Shown here: one piece after another, positions 1 to 11,936 of the stretch
How positions within the stretch are numbered: position 1 is the first letter of the stretch
Layout: every line of letters begins with the position of its first letter
Assembly: GCA_038503075.1 (NCBI GenBank)
Contig: JBCAML010000013.1
Span: forward strand, 620,001 to 684,000
Direction of reading: 5' to 3'
DNA: 64,000 bases
Source: Gyromitra esculenta
Taxonomy: Eukaryota; Ascomycota; Pezizomycetes; Pezizales; Discinaceae
Translations under genes and position numbers: made by a program
The notes under the pieces: generated by a model
The model's input: the letters and a program-made list of their open reading frames with translations, nothing else
Databases searched by the model: none
What the model was told of the DNA's origin: nothing

Positions 1-2
1 AT

Positions 3-230
3 CGGCGGACACCTCTCCACATTGCTGTCCAGTACAAAAGCCCTGCCATCAGTATTTTGCTAGAAAAGGGTGTAGCTATTAATACTCAGGATATTTTCGG
101 TAGGACGGCGCTGTTGTTAGCTGCGCAGCGAACCTCACGTTCAGTAGTGAGACTATTGCTTGATAATGGGGCGGATGAAACACTACCAGACTATTGTGGA
201 AGGACAGTTCCCCATGGGATACTAGAATAA
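3..230 (+). CDS. Ankyrin-repeat protein, C-terminal fragment (cut by window edge)
   Basis: The frame opening at base 3 reads about 75 residues to a TAA stop at 228-230 and is open at the left edge. Two recognisable ankyrin repeats are visible: RRTPLHIAVQY, then GRTALLLAAQ followed by VVRLLLDNGADE. These are the usual TPLH, LLL and GA/D motifs of a protein-interaction scaffold. It ends two residues after an apparent third repeat start (CGRTVPHGILE), so the C-terminus is short. Strong ankyrin consensus makes the family call safe; the function and the rest of the gene lie outside the window. It could belong to a larger NACHT or F-box ankyrin protein, or be a remnant, since AT-rich non-coding DNA follows immediately. 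Confidence 0.7.
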   Translation, partial: RRTPLHIAVQYKSPAISILLEKGVAINTQDIFGRTALLLAAQRTSRSVVRLLLDNGADETLPDYCGRTVPHGILE

Positions 231-590
231 GAAGATCGCACTGAAAGCTGCTACTGTAAATAATATAAGGCTTTTTTTATTCAATTTTAATTTTTGAAAC
301 CAGGTGCCAAACACCCCCTTTTTTTTAGTAAAGTCAGAGATAAGTTGCGTGATGAAGTTTTAAAAGATCCCCAATATATCTTATGATTGCATTAAAAGCT
401 CTTAGGAGGATCAAATTACATGTGATATCTCCGCCGCTCCACGACTAATTCAATGCCGAACTAAAGGGACTTAAATTTTATATTCATAATGGTAACTATA
501 AGCCATGGCTGCTGTTCTGATAAGGTCTGATTCGTGGCCACTACATATATGCATACATACGAGTGGAGCACATTTATGGGACATGGTAGA

Positions 591-640
591 TACATGTATG
601 TAATCTAGTCCAGCATCAGAATACATGTATACTACATGTA
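591..640. repeat. Cluster of three TACATGTA palindromes
   Basis: Exact TACATGTA octamers occur at 591-598, 622-629 and 633-640 within 50 bases. Twelve more exact copies occur elsewhere in the window, all outside exons (see findings). The role is unknown: it could be a transcription-factor half-site pair or a relic of repeat sequence. Confidence 0.6.
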
Positions 641-1189
641 CATATGTATGTACTCCTTCTCAATAGGGCCCAGTACTACGGTAAATTCAGAGACAATACT
701 CGAGGAATATAAGCGCTGCCAGTTTGGAAATCCCGACAAGGCCAAGAGATTTCTAATTTCCGACTCTTATCCAAACTGCATACCTACTTGTCCAGTCTCT
801 CTTTTTTTTTCTTAGATATACAAATCCAAAATATCATAGTTTTCAATAAATTCTTCGCCTAACCCAGAAACATTTATGGGATAACAGGCACGAGGACGTG
901 GCAAAGAAGAAATCTCTTGTCTATTGAAGAATCGCTTCGCCGACAACCGATCGCTTTCAATGAAACTACAACTCGTCACTCGCACCGTCAGCGAAAATCG
1001 CATCATCGACAGAGTATTTATGTTTTTTTACACATGACTGCAAAACGGATTGGTTTTTGCTTGGGGTAGAGCCTACGGGGAAATAGTGCTAGATTATGCA
1101 CGTCACCATTAATACTTTTCGCGGTCAGGAGATTTGTAGCGAGCAATATTATTGGCATAACTCCCAGTTAAATTACCTACCCTCCTCTC

Positions 1190-1447
1190 GTGACTAAAAT
1201 ATATTATAGGGACCAAGCAAGCGTCCTAATACAGCTGAGATTGCTGGAGCCAAAGGGATTTCCAATGCTTGGAATCGAATCTGCATGGAAGATAATGGAT
1301 GAACATTTAGTTGAGGGTAATACCCTGATGCCTAGAATAGCTAGCAGAATTCGAAAACTGAATGATCGAGATATTTACAGACAAGAGCTCAATCAATTGA
1401 AGCTAGCTCGCCTCTCAAACTTCCTAAACTACATGACTGATGACTAA
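1190..1447 (+). other. Short open frame, possible exon or decayed coding remnant
   Basis: An 85-codon open frame that begins at a GTG; the first in-frame ATG is at about 1265. The translation has coding-like composition (LNDRDIYRQELNQLKLARLS) and ends TAA-free at a TGA/TAG-type stop at 1447. I do not recognise a family. There is no CT-rich leader and no partner exon I can identify, so it is more likely an exon relic or chance frame than a gene. Confidence 0.2.
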
Positions 1448-2286
1448 GAGTGGTTAGTTCCTAACTCTTAAACCTAGTGGCAAAGTCATGGTCAATAGGC
1501 ATTTGCTTGAAGAGGATAACGAACGATATCAAATGATTTGATATATGTAGTCGCAAGTTATCCAGCACGAATGGTTCTAGGTATAGAGACTCGGACCGCC
1601 TATTTTTCGATAATAGTTCTCATATAATTAGTCTAAGCTGCTGCCAGACGCTATATAAAAATCCTCGATCTATTTTCAATACATAGTTTTTGCCGTTCTG
1701 TGAATCTCCCAAATTAACGGTAACACCAGAGCTTGGCAATTGTAACACCCCGTGCAAGAACAACCAGTAACAATACCAACCCCACTCTTACATAGTTTAT
1801 TTTTAAAAAAGCAGAATATCTTGCATGCTACCTTCTCTTACGTAAACTAATGAGGTACTTTAAGTGAGTACATAGGAGCATCACTCGTCATCACTCGTTC
1901 CAATATAGCCTCACACCAACGTAGGGTCTCCAGCAATTTTCAAGTACTAAGGTTTGTAAGTTTTCTACTCTAAAATACATGTATCTTAGTACGTGCTTAA
2001 CAATTAAGCTACACGTAGGTATTCTGGGACGGGCATCAATGATCTGCTTGTGGGCGGGCTTGGCTAGAATAAGTTCATCAAGCCTTCTTAGCGAAGCAGC
2101 GCGTGACGTCTAGCGCCACGGCAACCTTTGCCGACCCCTCACCCTGTGATATCCGATTCTCCGCCTCCTCCCTCCAAGTTTCGTGCCAAAATACAAATTA
2201 AACTCCTTCAACCACCTCCAGGATAAGAATCAGACTCATCAGAAACAAGCATTTGTTTGAAGTAGTTTGGGTTTAATATATCAACC

Positions 2287-3262
2287 ATGGTATGCAACCT
2301 AATCAACTCTCCCCGTCACTGTCCCCGTCCCGAAACGGGTTATATGTATATCCGCTGCTGGGGCTTGGAATTTGCTGATTAACTGGTCGCATATGACGGG
2401 AACACGATGTAAACCCTACTGTTAACATACCATCTGGACAAATACAGTCTACAGAAGAAACAGGACTCCCGGCCGACTGGACGATTAAGTTCTCCAAATC
2501 CAAGAACCTCCCTTACTACTTCAACACGGCTTCAAACACGTCACAATGGGAACCGCCGGCCGAAGCTGAGCCGGAAAAGCTAAAGGTGTATATGGCGAAC
2601 AAATTTCCGGTGACGACGTTGATGCCTTCTGAGGGCGGCGGGCAAGCAGGAAAGATCAGATGTAGCCATCTGTTGGTCAAGCATCGCGGCAGCAGGAGAC
2701 CAAGTTCGTGGAAGGAGGTATGTTTCCCTCCATGTTCCCCGAGAAGTATGATAGATGTTGGAATGCCCCGCGCTGATACGACCATCGAAAATAGGCAAAC
2801 ATCACAAGATCGACAGAAGAGGCCATAGAAATCATCCTAGGCTTTGAGGCACGCGTTAGGGATGGCTCGGAGAGCTTAGCGGATTTGGCACTCACAGAAT
2901 CGGACTGCAGCAGCGCTAGAAAACGTGGTGATCTGTCAGTATATTTCTAATACTTCAAGTCTTTACCTCCTGCCTAGCTAAACTTCTCCCGCTTTTTCTT
3001 ATCAATGGTTGAGTGAATGTACGCACCTTATTGATATTTAAACGCTGACAGAGGGGTACCAATGCAGTGGTTTCTTTGGCAGGGGTGAAATGCAGAAAGA
3101 GTTTGAGGAAGCTGCTTTTGCATTGAAGCCCGGGGAGATGAGCCATCCTGTCGAGACAGCGTCCGGAATTCATCTTATTGAAAGGTATGCGCGTACCCTC
3201 TCTGGTTGAACTTGGGTTGGGGTTAGGTATAATGGACTTATATGGTTTGTAGATTGGAATGA
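2287..3262 (+). CDS. Pin1/Ess1-type peptidyl-prolyl cis-trans isomerase (WW + parvulin)
   Basis: Model join(2287..2289, 2448..2717, 2795..2934, 3068..3184, 3253..3262) gives 179 residues with every junction in phase. A WW domain (about residues 7-40) carries both signature tryptophans, W12 and W35 (TGLPADW ... NTSQWEPP). A parvulin rotamase domain (about 65-179) follows, with SHLLVKH, the SRRPSSW phosphate-binding patch, [12 protein letters not shown] with catalytic Cys129, and the C-terminal GIHLIERLE typical of the family. These enzymes isomerise phospho-Ser/Thr-Pro bonds and act on the RNA polymerase II CTD and mitotic phosphoproteins in the nucleus. Exon 1 is only the ATG; intron 1 is 158 nt. 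Intron 3 has the less usual donor GTCAGT. Length is normal (yeast Ess1 170, human Pin1 163). The family call is very secure; the exon 1 junction rests on phase and on the expected MSTEETGLP start. Confidence 0.92.
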
Positions 3263-3829
3263 AGCATTATCTTTTGCGCCGGAGTGTTGGATTTCTCCTG
3301 GTTGGCAAATTTCGTGAAAGCAATGAGGAGGGGCAAAATCGAAGTATGATTAATCCGCTTGTGTTTTTCATTTTTCCTCTTCCCGACCCACTCATTCCTT
3401 TTTATCATTGATCCAGTACTAGCATAGCAGCAAAAAGAGCAAAGGTTGTAAGAAGGGAAAGTTGTATTCGTATTGAGAGAGATTAAAGGCAAAAGACTCC
3501 ACTGAGAAAAAAAGAAAGTTGATGTGCCTACTTTCCATATACGTATGCAGCCCGGCCATCGAGGTATTCTTGCTAGATCAACAACGGGATTGGGATGCTA
3601 CAGACATGTGTGCATGTGGGGGTAGTTTCACTACGAGGCTTTATGTTGAAGCAACCATTCCCATTAGAGCTCTAAGCCTGAGCCTGATCGAACGATAGTT
3701 GATCCGATTTCCGGACCGTGTTAATGCAGCGTGGATGCGGAAAACTTACTTATCTCCCTCCTTCACTTCTATCTTTCACATATACCCTCCCCTTACTTCC
3801 TCCCTGCATTCAATTGAACCACCCTTAAA

Positions 3830-3954
3830 ATGGCCGAGAACGGATCAGTTGTAGGCATCATATGTTTCTGAAATTTAGATTGACCATCCATCTTTAGATA
3901 TTGGGTGCCCTGCGGGCCAAATGCCAAAGCAAGAATCAGGGAAAACATAGGTGA
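3830..3954 (+). other. Possible small spliced ORF or first exon
   Basis: A CT-rich tract (about 3755-3810) leads into ATG at 3830 in a typical fungal start context. The frame stops soon unless an intron is removed. A GTAGGC donor at 3851 and TTTAG acceptor at 3896-3897 (47 nt) would give a 25-residue basic peptide beginning MAENGSV and ending at TGA 3952-3954. Alternatively the second exon ends at the GTGAGA donor at about 3950 and the gene continues downstream, but I found no convincing further exon. Confidence 0.2.
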
Positions 3955-5591
3955 GATGCCCATGATCTCGGCAGCTGGCTTGTGAGAAGAGGTCTCGCAA
4001 TACCAATAGCGAGACCGACGGGTGACTGTGAAGTACTTTAAAGTGGAAAGTGGATTCAGAGTGATGAAACGGATCGAAACATCGCAAATATCTAGGATAT
4101 AAATTACATGTAGTCTCTGTTACTAAACGACTTCTGTGGTCTGACCGAATCATGATTTAATTGTTCCAAGGTGGGATGCCATCGAATGGAATGCTCACGC
4201 ATTATTGCACAATTACAGGAAAGTCAGTCTTCGGTTGGAAGGCTCATTCGATTCATCCGGTCTGATAGTGATCGTACTAAGTACCTACAAGCGGGAACAG
4301 GGAAGAGAATAAAGTACACCAGGATAAGAGTTTTTCCGAGTCCAGGATCTGTCGCTGGTGTCTTGAAAAGAAAAGAAGGAGTTGGCTCTATTCTTGTCAT
4401 CTGCTGTTTGCATGTGATGCGCCTATCCACAAGAATTTCACCTTCTTGCACGTGCTTAGTGGGGGTTGGAGGGGTTGAGCCTCATGCCATTCTCTTCTCT
4501 ACGGCATCACCGTACCTCGGATGGATGGAATGAAGCGAGGTTTTCAGGACTAGGTGGCTTTGGACGGATTGAAACTAGGGTCAAGAAATTGAAGTCTTGG
4601 GGCCTGTTTGTCGGACTAGAAAATGTTTGTTTGTCCTGGATGCTGTTGTCCGCTCCCCATACGTTCCCCTTCCAGGGAAGGTGGCTAATTAGGATACCGC
4701 ATGTGGCGCTGGGTGACGAGAACGCCGGAAGCGAGAATTGAGTTTAGTCCCGTTTCCGAGGAGGCAAGAATCCCTGATTGCCGATCGCCCTTCCGCGGAT
4801 TAGGATTCTGATTAGGAGGTTATCTTTGACACTGCGCGAGCGTTATCACATGTGAGACCTGTCCTTTTTCTCAACGTCCTGCGAGAATAACGGCTTGAGG
4901 CAGCAAAGGTAATCCCAGTGTCGCGATAAGCGAGGTGGAAGGACGGCATGAGACGGCAGCTTGATAGAGTTTTGTTAGAGCAGAGTCGGTAAGGAGAAAC
5001 CTTAAGAGTTGAGGAGGAGGATCTCTGATAACATGGGATGCTCTCCAATATGCAGGTTCTAACTGGGCTGCATCGATACGATACACAGTGCGTGGGGTTG
5101 TGCTCCAGAACCACTGACCAGAAATGGCGATTCGCGGACAAGGAGCCGGTAGTAAATTTCGTGGGTGTCCATACGACAGTGGAAACTCCATCCAACCCAA
5201 TAAGTCCCAGCACGAGGGTTGAGATCGATAGGAGGATGTTCGACGCCTCAGTAATTTTGGGAGTAGCCGTTTTTTTTGGTGTTTACTTTTTTTCACGTGT
5301 TAGAGAAACGAGGGTAATTCGCCTGCGTGTTCCCTTGCGCCGCACAAGTCAAACTGATAGCAGCGATGATTGATTAGAGACAGTCCATCTGCTGCATACG
5401 TAAACACACGCCATGCGCAGATACATGTTACTTATCTATCTCAGCCACTACCGCGTCGTCACGGCATTCCAATATAAGCTACTAGGTAAGATATAATGCT
5501 CATACAAATACGCCAGCTCACCCCCTCCTGCCCTCCGGCCTCCTCCTCCATTTTAGCTGCCATCTAACGTGCCTCCAATTTTACTCTTCCG

Positions 5592-5785
5592 GTAAGTAAA
5601 TTTCTGACATCTCTCCATTCCATTCCATCATCTTTATGCGCCATCCCAACCCTCATCCTTCCTCCTCCTATCCTTTCCTCTCGTCCTACCATCAATTCAC
5701 CTCATTGGTCTCATTTTCTCTCATCTCTATTTCGTCCACCCCATCATATCTCGTACTGTATATTCCTGCTAACCTTCCTCTCTAG
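5592..5785 (+). other. Probable 5'-UTR intron of the perilipin gene
   Basis: A strong donor GTAAGT at 5592, branch-like GCTAAC at 5768-5773 and acceptor CTCTAG ending at 5785 sit in the CT-rich leader, 43 bases before the perilipin ATG. The 194-nt span has no coding potential. This is inferred from splice signals only; RNA reads would settle it. Confidence 0.5.
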
Positions 5786-5828
5786 CTTCCCTTCTACGTT
5801 CCCAACATCTCTCAACGTCAGTAAATAC

Positions 5829-6437
5829 ATGCCTCACGCTGAAGAAGACAACATGACCACCAACCAGAACATGAAGCCTACTATGAACGGGGATACCTCG
5901 TACAAATCTCTTCACCACCTTGCGTCATATCCAATCATCTCCGATTCCATCGAAACCTTCAAAGCGTACCCACTCGGCCAACGCTCCATTGATATTACCC
6001 ACTCTGCGTATTGCACATTTATCGCGCCGCTCTCGCCGTATCTCTCCAAAGCCGCACCTTACGTTACCCGCGCTGATGAACTTGCCGAGAGTGGTCTCGG
6101 CAAAATTGACGAGCGTTTTCCTATCGTCAAGCAACCCACCGAGAACATTAAAAATACGGTCGTCGACACTATTGGCTACCCAAGGAAGCTCGTTGGCGAG
6201 GTTTACGTACGTGGGACGGACTTGGCCAAGGGCACCAAAGAGCATGTTTTCACAATTTACGACGACGAGCTCGCGAGGCAAGACAATGCAGAAAATAGAG
6301 GTGGATATATCCCACGGGCCAAGGCGGGTGTGACAACTGGACTGGTTGTGAGCTCAGAGCTTATGGGAGTCATTGCGTCTTATCTAGGGAGCAAGAAGGA
6401 TCAAACCAAGGCGAAGGTTGATGAGATCAAGCAATAG
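5829..6437 (+). CDS. CAP20/MPL1-type fungal perilipin (lipid-droplet coat protein)
   Basis: Single-exon ORF of 202 residues. It reads through the conserved blocks of the CAP20/MPL1 family: YKSLHHLASYPIISDSIETF near residue 30, LGQRSIDITHSAY, the APYVTRADELAESGLGKIDE region, FPIVKQPTENIK, and a C-terminal AKAGVTTGLVVSSELM segment that is amphipathic or weakly hydrophobic. Family members coat lipid droplets, regulate triglyceride breakdown, and in plant pathogens such as Colletotrichum and Metarhizium affect appressorium turgor. Usual family length is about 180-200 residues, so it looks complete. Further in-frame ATGs lie at 5853 and beyond; the first is preferred because it directly follows the CT-rich leader and 5'-UTR intron, but the second (MTTNQN) is possible. 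It stands alone with its own promoter. Confidence 0.9.
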   Translation: MPHAEEDNMTTNQNMKPTMNGDTSYKSLHHLASYPIISDSIETFKAYPLGQRSIDITHSAYCTFIAPLSPYLSKAAPYVTRADELAESGLGKIDERFPIVKQPTENIKNTVVDTIGYPRKLVGEVYVRGTDLAKGTKEHVFTIYDDELARQDNAENRGGYIPRAKAGVTTGLVVSSELMGVIASYLGSKKDQTKAKVDEIKQ

Positions 6438-9400
6438 AGAACTAATTTCCTTTTCCCCTTTTCCCCCTTCCCACATATTCCCTGGGCTGTGGATGTAGCT
6501 ATTTTCCTTGATGCATATTTTCTTTTCCGTCCTAGGTTTAGGTATTCGAGCAGTTTGATTGGGTCGTGTCACTGCTCCTATCGTAAATGTTATTGGTTTG
6601 AGTTTGTGGGAAGGCTTTCTGCTTGCAGATTCGAAAACTTGATTGCTCTGACAAGTCTCGCCCTTTTACCCAGATTTGTGCATGTACAAATAATATAGTG
6701 GGTGTAATCCCCAAAGAGAAGACAAAAATGAACCGCTACTCTCTTTTTTTTTCTCGGAGCAGACGGTAATCGACGTTTGTGGTCTTTTTATCTAAATTTT
6801 TCTTACGTTTTGGGATTTTTGTATAGAAATTTACTTTTTGCTTCCTAGTCTTTGAATTCATTACTACCAGGTGGATACCGTCGTGTATCTCTTGGTGAAT
6901 TATTGTTGTACTTACCACCATCACTGTTACCTATCTGACTCAGAATGAATTGAAGCACACTCTAGCTCCATGTGCGTTCAATAGCGGAAGGTAAGTACAT
7001 ATATAATCATAAGCATCATGCCAGGTTATCTTTTGACGGTGCACGGACACCATAACGAGCTGGGGACACCGGCCCGAACAGGATAGCTGTAACTACCCTG
7101 TGCTGCTTAGCTCAGACGAACTGTGTTCAGCTCAGATAATGAAGATCAGTAACTATGAGTGATAATTCGTGAAATTAACACGGTAGTTGTCGCAATACCT
7201 AGATCAATATCAATCCTCGAGGAAAGCATAACTGCTGCTGCTAGCTATCTTTTAATTGGGCACTGACTCGCAGGAGACTCGCCGGTCGTCGCCTGGTGCC
7301 AGATGGGGTTGATTGCAGTTTAACCGCCGCGCCTGTACAACGTTCCGGAGGCAGAGGTGGGTAATTTCATTAGAGACTGTACTTGTAAAATGGCAATTTT
7401 GAAACAGATTCCTAGAGACATTAAACAACTGATAAAAATTGATAAAAAGCACACCCCACAGAAGATGCTCTAGAAATAACTTTACTAGATATATATTCAC
7501 CGTATTCGACACCTATTCTCGATGCTTTATCTGGCCTGCAAGTAGCAACTGTGTAAGTAATTCTATCGTAGAAGGTAAAGCAAAATATGTAGTTAGAATT
7601 TCTTTATAAAACCAATCCACTATACCTAGATTTTTAAACCGATCCTCTTTTCCTTTCCGGCAGCCCCCTAGGTGGGGGTCGAGTCGATAGTTCCTCATGA
7701 ATAAAGTTTTCTTGCAACTTAGTGTTCTCACATCATTCTGTAGGCTTATAAGTTAGCCTGAGAGTACAGGTTATTCCGTCCGTTTTACTAATAAGGATTC
7801 AAAATATAGTTAAGGCTAGATGATATTTTATTCATTAAATATCACTTGTTTTACTTATATTATATATAGCTATTATTATTTGTTATTTATTTATTTACTC
7901 AATAGGTATATATGCAACCCGTAGGTTATAGTACTTACTACGGCTATTGGAAAAGTAGGAGATAGGTGTCGCATATACAATGCATAGCGGTATATATGTA
8001 TGTTGAGACATAGGTTACATACATATAGTAGAGTCCCTTCATAGATATATTCTTGGTTAATCAATTAAAAAGCTACACTCCTCCTCCAACTTCCCCCCTG
8101 AGCTTTCCTCCACTGTTCTTGGTGATTTAAATTTGAGGATAAAATAAAGTAAGAAAGTAGGGATCTATAGACCTCTCAAGCTTCTGGTATAGCTAATTTT
8201 TTTTATTCATTAACATAAAGTGTAGTTTAAAAAATCGTGAAGTGGCTTACTTTTAGTGCACGTGTGTTTTGAGTGGGCGAGGATTTTCCGATCGCATCTC
8301 GTACATATATATCTAGTCGAATTCAGCTCATAGCGAAGCTTAAGCCGTTAGCTTGGATTCTCCAGATCTAAATCTCAACTATATATAGCTAATCATCCAT
8401 GACAATCACTGTATCTATCGCACGAAATCTTATAATGTGGGAGTGGGGGAATTAATAGCCTACAAAGTCTTTTGCTTTATTTAGTCATAGAAAAGCACTC
8501 GTCTTTATATATGGTTTGAACCATGTTGGGGAAATGGCCGAGGTGATGAACTATGGAAATTACACTAAAAGGGACTCTACTATCAATAATGTCTTTGAGT
8601 AAAGCTGTAGATACGCATGCTCAGGATGCACGAGTGTTCGGTCTTCCTTATTTTTATCACGGGAATATTTGGCTTTGGAGGGAACGGCTAGCCGCAGGGC
8701 AGGGTGCCCGTTTACCTAAAACTAAGACCTGCGGGAAAGCTATGTTCCCAGATATACAGCTCAAATCAGCTTAACCTTAATTACTAGTACTAGAAAGTTT
8801 ATAACGTTTATCTGCCAAGGACATCATGAATTTCATCCCTCCTTGTACTTTTCGTGCAACTGTACCTTATTTAAACATCATACCTGTCCGACATAAATGA
8901 GCAATAAAATTTAACCATACCCATGGCCATGTATATATACTGGTTTGTACTGGTGCTGGATGTGAGGTAGAAACCTTCACACTGCTCAAATTTCAAGGAT
9001 GCGGTTATCGGAAGCCTTCAACTAATTAACTGGTGGTAATACTTTTATCTTACAAACGTTTAGTAGAACACAAAATTTCTATTGATATTACGTTCTATTA
9101 TACTATATTATCTAATCGCCTATATGGGTGTCTCAAGACTATTGATTCGTGAGTAGTGTGCTCCATGAGATCAAAGTTCTCAGAATATTGAAGGGGATAC
9201 ATACAACTCCGGTATCCATGCTGGCTCACCTTGTGTTATCTGAGCTCTAGATAGTAGGGCGGTGCTCCCCCCGGACGCAGTATATCTTTTTGCTTTTTAT
9301 TATTATCGGTCACTGTGTGAAGCTTTTTAGATATCAGTTCGATCGTGATCAAGCATTTGAGATATCTGCTAGGGAAGCTTGTACTGTTCGTTAGTGTCTT

Positions 9401-9904
9401 CATCCCTTTGGGCAATATTTCTTTTCTCCCTATTCTTTAGTTCCTACTATTCAACCCTAACCAACTCCTAATAACTAGTAATAGGTTACTAAGGGAATAT
9501 ACCGGTCAGTAAGTATCTACCTTGATCAAGATAAAAGCTAGTTGCTCTAGGAATTTGTCCTGGTCTTTAAGGGAACTATTGCCACCGGCTCTAGAGTTTC
9601 TTAGAGAGTATCGAGCAGACGTATACATAGAGAGAGCATTGATCTATTGATCGCTCGAGGGCGGAAATACCATATATATTTTTCATTTTTAGCTAGAAGA
9701 AAGTAGAGATAGAAGGCGAGCCATTAGTATTATTAGGCCAGTGCAGTTCCCCTTTTAGTTGATTGCTCAAAAAAATAAATTCGTACATCTATAATTTTTC
9801 TTGAAGCCTTGGCTATCACATTTTCCTTGCATGAGAAATATGGAACCGGGAAGACAATCATGGCCTAGCTCTTAATCTTAAGAATTCCTATAGTCACTCC
9901 TGTT

Positions 9905-10031
9905 CACACGACGAAAGTGGGTAGTTGACGGGCAAGGGTCTACCACCGTAGGTACTGGCAGTCCCAGAACCCTAAACCATTGTCGCTCTCCCCTAGACCC
10001 CTGTTAGTCAACTGCCCAGTTCCGTCGTGTG
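9905..10031. mobile_element. MITE-like palindromic element with 38-bp inverted arms
   Basis: The left arm at 9905-9942 starts CACACGACG and the reverse complement of 9994-10031 starts the same way. I count 31 of 38 positions matching, with a 51-bp spacer. There is no coding capacity. No clear target-site duplication is visible, so it is either a decayed MITE or another hairpin-forming repeat. Other copies were not found by eye in the window. Confidence 0.55.
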
Positions 10032-11424
10032 GCTGTAGGCCTTTTAGCTGTATTTTATAATCCCTTTCCCCGCATTTTTATTTAGAGGCTGTACTAAATT
10101 TAGATATAATATTTGTGCTGTGCACTAGTATCCTATAGCTAATTTAGCTTATTATTCTATGTCTCAAGATTATCCTCTAGGCGTGTCATTTTGGGTTACT
10201 GCTTAGAGATCCGAAAGGTGTTTGTTTCTTTAACGTTGCTAATGATTAAGTCATCTATTGTAATGACCAAGGTTCTGAATTTGGTCAGCATTACAATGGT
10301 ATTACAATCGATAGTATTAGTAAAGGATGCAAGAGACAGGTTTGTCAGAATCGATCACAATACCACCGGTCATTCGACTGAGAGATAGAAATGCTGATTG
10401 TATTTATCTTGAAGATCTTTTCACCTGATGCAGCTTTTTTTTTTTTTAGCCAGGACTCTTATTATTACATCTTATTGTCCACGTTTGTGCTTGTATATCT
10501 TTACTTTTATTCCACCGGATAGACCAACTATTCTCGTATACATACATGTAGATAGAACCTAACCAGTAAATGTACTAGAGGTAAAGTCACATGCCAATAG
10601 CTGTTACCGCCCCAAGCGCAAGTTTCACAAATCCCTCGACGTGCTTAGCATATCTGGCTCCGCCGCCCTTTAAACACCACGTTTCATGTGTAACAATCCC
10701 AAATATGCCATGAGGATAGATTCACAGAGATTTATGGAACCTGTGCCATCTATTCCAAACAACACACTAATAAAGAGCTGACCTGGGAATTTTTGTGCAT
10801 CTCTTGGCGGCTTACCGTCTGATGATCTAGGGTCGTGATGGTCGCGGCGGACCGAAAGTCATGCAACCTTCGCACAGGTGGTCTATATATAGAACCCTTG
10901 AGGCTCACACAGCACTAAAGTGGTCATATAGTATCACTCGAGCTGTCGTCCTGTGTTTTGTGCGACTTTCTATCTGATTTAGGTTCAATTTCGGCGCGGA
11001 TCCCGTCACTTTAGCGAATTGAGTGTACCCTAAGGGGAAAAACAAATCGGATCGGTTGGCTATAGGTGAATCAATCTCTATCACAAAGGCCTAGACTGAA
11101 AAACCTGGCCTCTGCCAAGACGGAGACTTCTTACCTACATGTATTTCTTAGAGTACATACACAGCATTTTGCTCCCCCAAAGTTCGAACAACATAAGATG
11201 GGGATACTCGCATCAGCGATAGGCTATAGTAACTGCTAAGTCAATCTACTTCTTCCAGTGTTACTCGAAGTATGAGTGAGTGGGCCTTACATGCCTGGCG
11301 CTACCACTATAGCCTACGTATTTAGATAGATCGCATGGATGTTATTATGAGCTCTTAATCTAGAATTACATGTAGCTGTACAATATGAATTGTGATAAAC
11401 GTTATCTGGCCATATCTCAGCACA

Positions 11425-11532
11425 TACTAGACATGGGGGTGTGAAGATGGGACGGAGGAGTTTTCCGTTCTATGGGGGTCACCATACAAACAATCCGAGA
11501 TCTGTACCATCCCCATACACCTACCCCTAGTA
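11425..11532. repeat. Weak imperfect inverted repeat
   Basis: TACTAG at 11425-11430 pairs with CTAGTA at 11527-11532, and the following G-rich left arm loosely pairs with the C-rich segment at about 11505-11526. Several mismatches and offsets are needed. It may be another decayed palindromic element. Confidence 0.25.
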
Positions 11533-11936
11533 CAATTACGGCCAACGTCAGTTTTTGTATTTGTCGTACATACTACATGTACTCAGTTTGTTCTAGTATT
11601 TTTGGCACTATTTGTTGTTACCATCTAACATCTTGATTACTATACTACTACAAACTAACAATCTCCCTGGGCCTAGACTCCATATATATTCAAGTCCATA
11701 TAGATATATCTACCCCATGAACATATCTTAAATGTATATATTTCTCCACATTTCAATGCCATCAAATCGAAATCATGAATTCTCGATGGGAACAAACAAA
11801 CATAGAAAAATAAAAATTAAACTTCTGCCCTGTATTCTATCGATTTTGAGACAAAAATAAAAATGACAATAAAACACGTTCCAAAATGACTTTTCCCAGC
11901 TCGCCATTATTTCTCTCATTGACTTCATCAAGAAAC

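Larger units (their letters stand above)
231..2286. other. Intergenic, AT-rich, no supported gene
   Basis: About 2 kb between the ankyrin fragment and the Pin1-type gene. It contains three TACATGTA palindromes at 591-640, another at 1976-1983, and one short open frame at 1190-1447 listed separately. The last 150 bases (about 2135-2286) are CT-richer and probably hold the Pin1 promoter and leader. I see no RNA gene or intact mobile element. Confidence 0.5.
3263..5828. other. Intergenic, several short ORFs, no recognised gene
   Basis: The stretch between the Pin1-type and perilipin genes. It includes a CT-rich leader ending in a plausible start codon at 3830 (separate entry), overlapping open frames on both strands between 4171 and 5373 (up to 141 codons), and the perilipin leader from about 5480. 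None of the translations at 4171-5373 matches a family I know, and no consistent splice model joins them. A TACATGTA lies at 4105-4112. An orphan lineage-specific gene here cannot be excluded. Confidence 0.4.
6438..11936. other. 5.5-kb AT-rich gene desert
   Basis: After the perilipin 3' UTR (to about 6700, ending in AATATA-type A/T runs) the sequence turns AT-rich with frequent stops in all frames and only short chance ORFs (for example 7252-7512 -, 8553-8774 +). It holds one clear 127-bp inverted-repeat element at 9905-10031, a weaker inverted repeat at 11425-11532, a 16-base T run near 10436, and TACATGTA at 10543, 11136, 11367 and 11574. The composition fits decayed repeats. Confidence 0.6.

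Noticed and set aside
4812..5296. 133- and 141-codon overlapping ORFs on the minus strand, plus a 111-codon ORF on the opposite strand
   Set aside because: No recognised motifs, mutual overlap in conflicting frames and no splice model; kept only as a note in the intergenic entry.
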